From contig CAZGSG010000110.1 in the NCBI GenBank assembly GCA_964528095.1, positions 1 to 17,475 of the forward strand: DNA of 17,475 nt. The letters run 5' to 3'. Shown here one piece after another: positions 13,818-17,475 of this stretch (positions are counted from its first letter, which is position 1; each line of letters opens with the position of its first letter). Position numbers and translations under genes: made by a program. The notes under the pieces were generated by a model. That model did no database searches. It was not told the DNA's origin and was given only the letters and a program-made list of their open reading frames with translations. Origin of the DNA: CAZGSG01 sp964528095. GTDB lineage: Bacteria > Bacteroidota > Bacteroidia > Chitinophagales > Chitinophagaceae.

Positions 13818-15254
13818 TTAAAACTGAAAGTAGATAAATTGTTGTTTTGAACCTCCGAAATAGAAGATTGCGAATACAAGCACATAATAGAATGCCCAAC
13901 GCAATGGTTTAGGCCAGCGCACACCGAAAGTGGCCAGCGCATATTGATTCTCTCTCCCCGCCCACTCTACTACCAGGAAAAAAGCGATAAGCAGGTAGAT
14001 CCTCCGGGCTGCTATCTCCGGTACTGAAAAAAGCGAGGGAGAAAATATTTCTCCTATATAACTGATTGCATGATGAACACTTTCCGCACGGAAGAAGATC
14101 CAGGCAAACGTGGTCAGGGCAAATGTCAGCAGGATATTAATCACTTCTTTTCCGCTGGGCCAGAACTTTCCTTTAGCAGCTATCTCTATATTGGTCCTGT
14201 TGCGGTTTGATAGCAATAGTGGCAAGAAATAGATAGCATTCAGCGCTCCCCATATAATAAAGGTCCAGTTGGCACCATGCCAGAATCCGCTTACCAGGAA
14301 TATGATAAAGGTATTGCGCACTTTCATCCATGTTCCTCCTTTACTCCCCCCAAGCGGTATATACAGGTAATCGCGAAACCAGGTAGAAAGCGAGATATGC
14401 CAGCGTCGCCAAAACTCAGCAATATCCCTGGAAAAATAGGGGAATGCGAAATTTCTTAATAGTTCGATACCCAGTAACCTGGATGCGCCAAGCGCGATGT
14501 CTGAATAACCTGAAAAGTCGCAATATATCTGGAATGCAAAAAACACAGCCCCCAGCACAAGCGTACTACCGGAATAGTCAGCCGAGTGATTAAAGATCAT
14601 ATTCGCATATTCCGCGCAGTTATCAGCTATAACAATCTTTTTAAAAAGACCCCAGAGAATCTGCCGCAGGCCATCGATGGCTTTTGTATAATCAAACTCT
14701 CTTTTCTTTTTTATCTGTGGCAGAAGATGCGTAGCCCTTTCTATGGGGCCTGCCACGAGCAGCGGGAAAAAACTAACGAAGACAGAATAGGCTATAAAAT
14801 CCTTTTCCGGTTTTATCCGGTCTTTGTAGATATCAATCACATAAGACAGGCCATGAAATGTATAAAAAGAGATCCCCACAGGCAAAATCACCTTGAGTGT
14901 CCAGAAATCTGCTTTAAACCCAAACATGGAAAGGAATTCAGCAAAGGAACCAGCAAAGAAATTATAGTATTTAAAAATGCCCAGAAAACCAAGATTGATA
15001 CCAACGCTTAGCCAGAACCAGAATTTCTTTGTCGCCTTATTAGACGATTCTGCCATTTTAATACCGGTAAAATAATCAAGCAGCGTGGAAAAGATCAGCA
15101 GGAAAAGAAACCTGTAATCCCAACAGGCATAAAAAAAGTAACTCGCAAAGAGTAATAGTATATTCTGGAGCTTCAGGTTCTTATTCGTAACAAACCAATA
15201 GAGGATAAAAACTATCGGCAAGAATAGTGCAAACTCTAAGGAATTAAAAAGCAT
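13818..15254 (-). CDS. MBOAT family O-acyltransferase (AlgI/DltB/PatA-like)
   Basis: This 478-residue multi-spanning protein opens with MLFNSLEFALFLPIVFILYW, the usual MBOAT N-terminus. It has ILPVGISFYTFHGLSYVIDIY (123-143), FFPLLVAGPIERA (162-174) and FQIYCDFSGYSDIALGASRL (241-260). The signature FWRRWHISLSTWFRDYLYIPLGG (281-303) comes next. The catalytic His is H326 in SGFWHGANW (322-330). These proteins move acyl groups, commonly acetyl, from the cytoplasm to a polysaccharide on the outer face of the inner membrane. The adjacent SGNH gene, 2 nt away, is the typical partner. A longer frame starting at 15317 adds 21 residues with no membrane or family character, so the ATG at 15254 is preferred. 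No specific polymer substrate can be read. Confidence 0.93.
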   Translation of the reverse strand: MLFNSLEFALFLPIVFILYWFVTNKNLKLQNILLLFASYFFYACWDYRFLFLLIFSTLLDYFTGIKMAESSNKATKKFWFWLSVGINLGFLGIFKYYNFFAGSFAEFLSMFGFKADFWTLKVILPVGISFYTFHGLSYVIDIYKDRIKPEKDFIAYSVFVSFFPLLVAGPIERATHLLPQIKKKREFDYTKAIDGLRQILWGLFKKIVIADNCAEYANMIFNHSADYSGSTLVLGAVFFAFQIYCDFSGYSDIALGASRLLGIELLRNFAFPYFSRDIAEFWRRWHISLSTWFRDYLYIPLGGSKGGTWMKVRNTFIIFLVSGFWHGANWTFIIWGALNAIYFLPLLLSNRNRTNIEIAAKGKFWPSGKEVINILLTFALTTFAWIFFRAESVHHAISYIGEIFSPSLFSVPEIAARRIYLLIAFFLVVEWAGRENQYALATFGVRWPKPLRWAFYYVLVFAIFYFGGSKQQFIYFQF

Positions 15255-15313
15255 ATTGTGTTGAAAATGATGATGGTACCTGAGGCGAAATTGAATAGGA
15301 TTAGTTAACCCGA

Positions 15314-15344
15314 ACAAGATATATAAAATTTACGACCTTCAAAA
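15314..15344 (-). promoter_or_regulatory. Candidate promoter for the MBOAT operon
   Basis: On the minus strand TTTTG (15340-15344) and TATCTTGT (15314-15321) are 18 nt apart, close to the Bacteroidota TTTG / TAnnTTTG pattern, with one or two mismatches in the -7 box. It would give a leader of about 55 nt before the ATG at 15254. Confidence 0.4.
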
Positions 15345-15402
15345 ATTTTAGCCATATTATATGAGTGGCCCTCCCTGGGGCAAGAGCAAGCCTGGTGGTC
15401 AT

Positions 15403-15438
15403 AAAACAAAAACGTCACCGGTACAGGCCGGTGACGTT
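15403..15438 (-). terminator. Intrinsic terminator after the PKD-repeat gene
   Basis: AACGTCACCGG (15411-15421) and CCGGTGACGTT (15428-15438) form a perfect 11-bp GC-rich stem with a 6-nt loop. On the minus strand it is followed by TTTTTGTTTTAT. It lies 20 bp after the PKD gene stop and insulates that gene from the MBOAT operon downstream on the same strand. Confidence 0.88.
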
Positions 15439-15457
15439 GTAATAAAAAGATTTTTAT

Positions 15458-17475
15458 TTATTGTTTGATAAATTTCATTGGGATCTTCTTTCCTCCTGCA
15501 ATATTGATTTCTGCAACATATGCTCCCGCGCTCAGTGAGGTCACATTGATGCTCTTGGTGTATGCGCCAACCGGTTTATCAAACACGAGCTCAGGCAATA
15601 CAACCCTTCCATTGATATCGTAAACCCGTATCGAATAATGGGCTGCCGATTCATTTTCCAGGCGAATATTGATCATATCACGGGTCGGATTGGGATAAAG
15701 CGACGCATTCCTCTCATGCCTGAAATTATCTACTACCGTAATAGTGACAGTATCAGATCCAACCGCGTTATTGTTATCGGTCACCGTAAGTTTGAATACA
15801 TAAGTTCCCGGCACAATACCAGTGATCGTTTTCAGCATGGTCGTAGCGGTAATCAATTGCGTGTTCTGCGGACCATTCAATTGCTGCCATTTGTAATCCA
15901 CAATTGTTCCATCCGGATCATAGGAAGCAGATCCATCCAGGCTGATCATATTCGAGTTCAATGTCACAGAATGATCTGGTCCGGCTTTGGCAACAGGAGG
16001 TTTATTGGCAGCAATGGGCGCATTTACCGTTACTGTTACATTGTCTGTTGATGTTGCTCCTCTGTTATCCGTCACCGTCAGGCTGAATATATAGATACCC
16101 TGCACCAGTCCGCTGAGTGAAGCAATCGCTGTATTACCATTGGTCATGGTGAATGCCGCGGGGCCACTCACTTTACTCCATGCATAACTCGCAACGATAC
16201 CATCCACATCATAGGAAGATGAGCCGATAAGCGTTGTGCTGTTGACAGGCAGTGTGATCGTAATATCTGCTCCCGCATTGGCAACAGGCGATTTATTCGG
16301 ATCAGGCTCTACCGTTACCGTTATGTCATCAAAAGCAGTAGCTCCGTTGTTATCCGTCACTGTTAACCTGAACACATATGCACCCTGTACAAGATCAGTA
16401 AGCGTTGTGGTCATAACATGCGAGTTTCCTAAATTAAAGCTCGCAGGGCCGCTTATTTTACTCCAGCTATAACCGAGGATCGTTCCATCAGGGTCACTCG
16501 AAAGACTGCCCGATAATGATGTACTGTTAGCAGGTAGTGTTAGTGTAATATCCGGGCCGGCATCCGCTATCGGAGGTCGGTTCGCTGCCGCGTTCACTAT
16601 TACAGTCATTGTATTGGTGGCTGTAGCTCCCAGATTATCTGTTACTGTAAGACGGAACACATAGGTTCCTTCCACCAGTCCGTTTAACCCGGTTACCGCC
16701 ACGTTGGCATTAACAATAGTATATGCAGTGGGGCCGCTTACCTTATTCCATGAATAGGAAGCAATCGTGCCATCCGGATCGGAAGAGGCTGAACCATTCA
16801 GACTCGTACTATTAACAGGCAATGTTAAAGTAATATCAGCTCCTGCATTAGCTACCGGTGGTTGATTACCGGGCGCGTTTACAATAACAGCCACATTAGC
16901 TGTTGAAGAAGCGCCATTATTATCTGTAACTGTCAGGCGGAATATATACGTTCCCTGCACCAGGCCGCTAACGCCGGTAGATGCGACATTGGCATTTGCT
17001 ATTGTAAAGGTGGTAGGACCACTGATACGGCTCCAGGCATAACTTGTGATAGTGCCATCGGCATCAGTAGAAGCCGAACCATTCAATGTTGTTGAGTTCG
17101 CCGGTAAAGTAAGAATAATATCTGCTCCCGCATTGGCAACCGGTGGCTGATTTGCAGCTGCATTTACCGTTACCGTAATATTGTCGGTAGCTGTACCACC
17201 ACGGTTATCAGTCACCGTTACACGGAATACATACACACCCTGCACCAGGCCTGTCAACGCAGTGACTGCTGAGCCAGGATTAGCAATACTGAATGCGGTT
17301 GGTCCACTTACACGGGTCCACGCATAGGTTACGATGGTACCATCCGGATCCGAAGATGATGACGCGTTCAACACGGTACTGTTTATTGGCAGTGCGAGTG
17401 TGATATCAGCACCCGCGTTGGCAACAGGTAATTGGGTGGGTGACGCATTTACAACTACCGAAATATTAGCGGAAG
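15458..17475 (-). CDS. Large PKD-repeat surface protein with T9SS sorting domain (5' end beyond the window)
   Basis: The frame stays open to the window edge, so the N-terminus and signal peptide are not seen. The methionine reading at 17374 would be a GTG inside a repeat and is not a real start. Six full repeats of about 95 residues are visible, plus the end of a seventh. Each begins near PPVANAGADITLTLP and contains LNGSASSDPDGTI..Y.W.K.SGP and GTYVFRLTVTDN.GA. This is a PKD-like (K319L/REJ-type) beta-sandwich repeat. After the repeats, residues from YPNPTRDMINI to the end (NGRVVLPELVF, AGAYVAEI, KFIKQ) form a type A T9SS C-terminal domain. The protein is probably a long outer-membrane-linked stalk or adhesin; any catalytic or binding domain would be upstream. 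It ends in a strong terminator and is its own unit. Confidence 0.9.
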   Translation of the reverse strand, partial: SANISVVVNASPTQLPVANAGADITLALPINSTVLNASSSSDPDGTIVTYAWTRVSGPTAFSIANPGSAVTALTGLVQGVYVFRVTVTDNRGGTATDNITVTVNAAANQPPVANAGADIILTLPANSTTLNGSASTDADGTITSYAWSRISGPTTFTIANANVASTGVSGLVQGTYIFRLTVTDNNGASSTANVAVIVNAPGNQPPVANAGADITLTLPVNSTSLNGSASSDPDGTIASYSWNKVSGPTAYTIVNANVAVTGLNGLVEGTYVFRLTVTDNLGATATNTMTVIVNAAANRPPIADAGPDITLTLPANSTSLSGSLSSDPDGTILGYSWSKISGPASFNLGNSHVMTTTLTDLVQGAYVFRLTVTDNNGATAFDDITVTVEPDPNKSPVANAGADITITLPVNSTTLIGSSSYDVDGIVASYAWSKVSGPAAFTMTNGNTAIASLSGLVQGIYIFSLTVTDNRGATSTDNVTVTVNAPIAANKPPVAKAGPDHSVTLNSNMISLDGSASYDPDGTIVDYKWQQLNGPQNTQLITATTMLKTITGIVPGTYVFKLTVTDNNNAVGSDTVTITVVDNFRHERNASLYPNPTRDMINIRLENESAAHYSIRVYDINGRVVLPELVFDKPVGAYTKSINVTSLSAGAYVAEINIAGGKKIPMKFIKQ
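15725..17431 (-). repeat. Tandem 285-bp PKD-coding repeats
   Basis: Repeat units on the minus strand begin near 17431, 17146, 16861, 16576, 16291 and 16000. The first four steps are exactly 285 bp (95 codons), the fifth is 291 bp (97 codons), and the last unit is shorter and more divergent, running into the sorting domain. The exact register suggests unit duplication followed by divergence. The sixth copy (PPVAKAGPDHSVTLNSNMIS) is least like the others. Confidence 0.9.

Noticed and set aside
13816..13899. Upstream extension of the SGNH-like gene
   Set aside because: It overlaps the end of the MBOAT gene; the ATG at 13815, 2 nt after the MBOAT stop, gives a standard membrane-anchor start.
14586..15011. 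141-codon plus-strand open frame
   Set aside because: It is antisense to conserved MBOAT segments and its product shows no recognisable domain.
15255..15317. Upstream extension of the MBOAT gene
   Set aside because: The 21 extra residues are polar and not family-like, they begin within or near the candidate -7 box, and MLFNSLEF is the usual start.
15638..16472. Plus-strand open frames across the PKD repeats
   Set aside because: Antisense shadows created by the repetitive composition of the PKD repeats.
1..17475. CRISPR arrays, tRNA or rRNA genes, insertion sequences, att sites
   Set aside because: No direct repeat-spacer pattern, tRNA-like cloverleaf, transposase frame or terminal inverted repeats were found by eye; the only regular repeats are the PKD-coding units and short heptamers.

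Overview
The window looks like a chromosomal segment of a Bacteroidota bacterium, most likely near Chitinophagaceae; the family is inferred. The evidence is two cell-surface proteins ending in type IX secretion sorting domains, TAnnTTTG-type -7 promoter boxes, almost no Shine-Dalgarno sequences, and AT-rich spacers between genes of moderate GC content. It has three parts: a short housekeeping end, a central envelope-glycan locus of about 12 kb, and a T9SS-type surface protein on each side of that locus.

Layout. Positions 1-1372 (+) carry the tail of a DUF177/YceD-like gene, rpmF (L32) and plsX, with two stacked hairpins between rpmF and plsX. A bidirectional terminator at 1411-1443 separates them from a convergent LamG protein with a T9SS tail (1464-3137, -). 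Two GT-C-like multi-spanning membrane proteins (3437-5074, - and 5214-6479, +) then diverge from a 139-bp spacer. On the plus strand follow a UbiA-family phosphoribosyltransferase, a DprE1-like FAD oxidase, a DprE2-like SDR, a HAD-IB phosphatase and an FkbM-like methyltransferase (6582-10997). Converging on them from the minus strand is MBOAT O-acyltransferase, SGNH-like protein, DAO-type FAD oxidoreductase and SDR (15254-11033). A PKD-repeat T9SS protein (15458 to the window edge, -) closes the window.

The main result is the plus-strand set. UbiA/DPPR synthase, HAD phosphatase, DprE1 and DprE2 are the four activities needed to make polyprenyl-phosphate-D-arabinofuranose from PRPP and polyprenyl phosphate. 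That pathway is best known from mycobacterial cell-wall arabinan and also occurs in a few proteobacterial arabinosylation systems. Here it is tightly packed (overlapping or 9-nt junctions, two TTG starts), with a promoter-like site just upstream and GT-C membrane proteins next to it that could use the lipid donor. The FkbM methyltransferase and the MBOAT/SGNH pair suggest the product is also methylated and O-acylated. The acceptor (glycan, lipid or secreted protein) cannot be read from the window. The role of the second FAD oxidoreductase/SDR pair is unknown.
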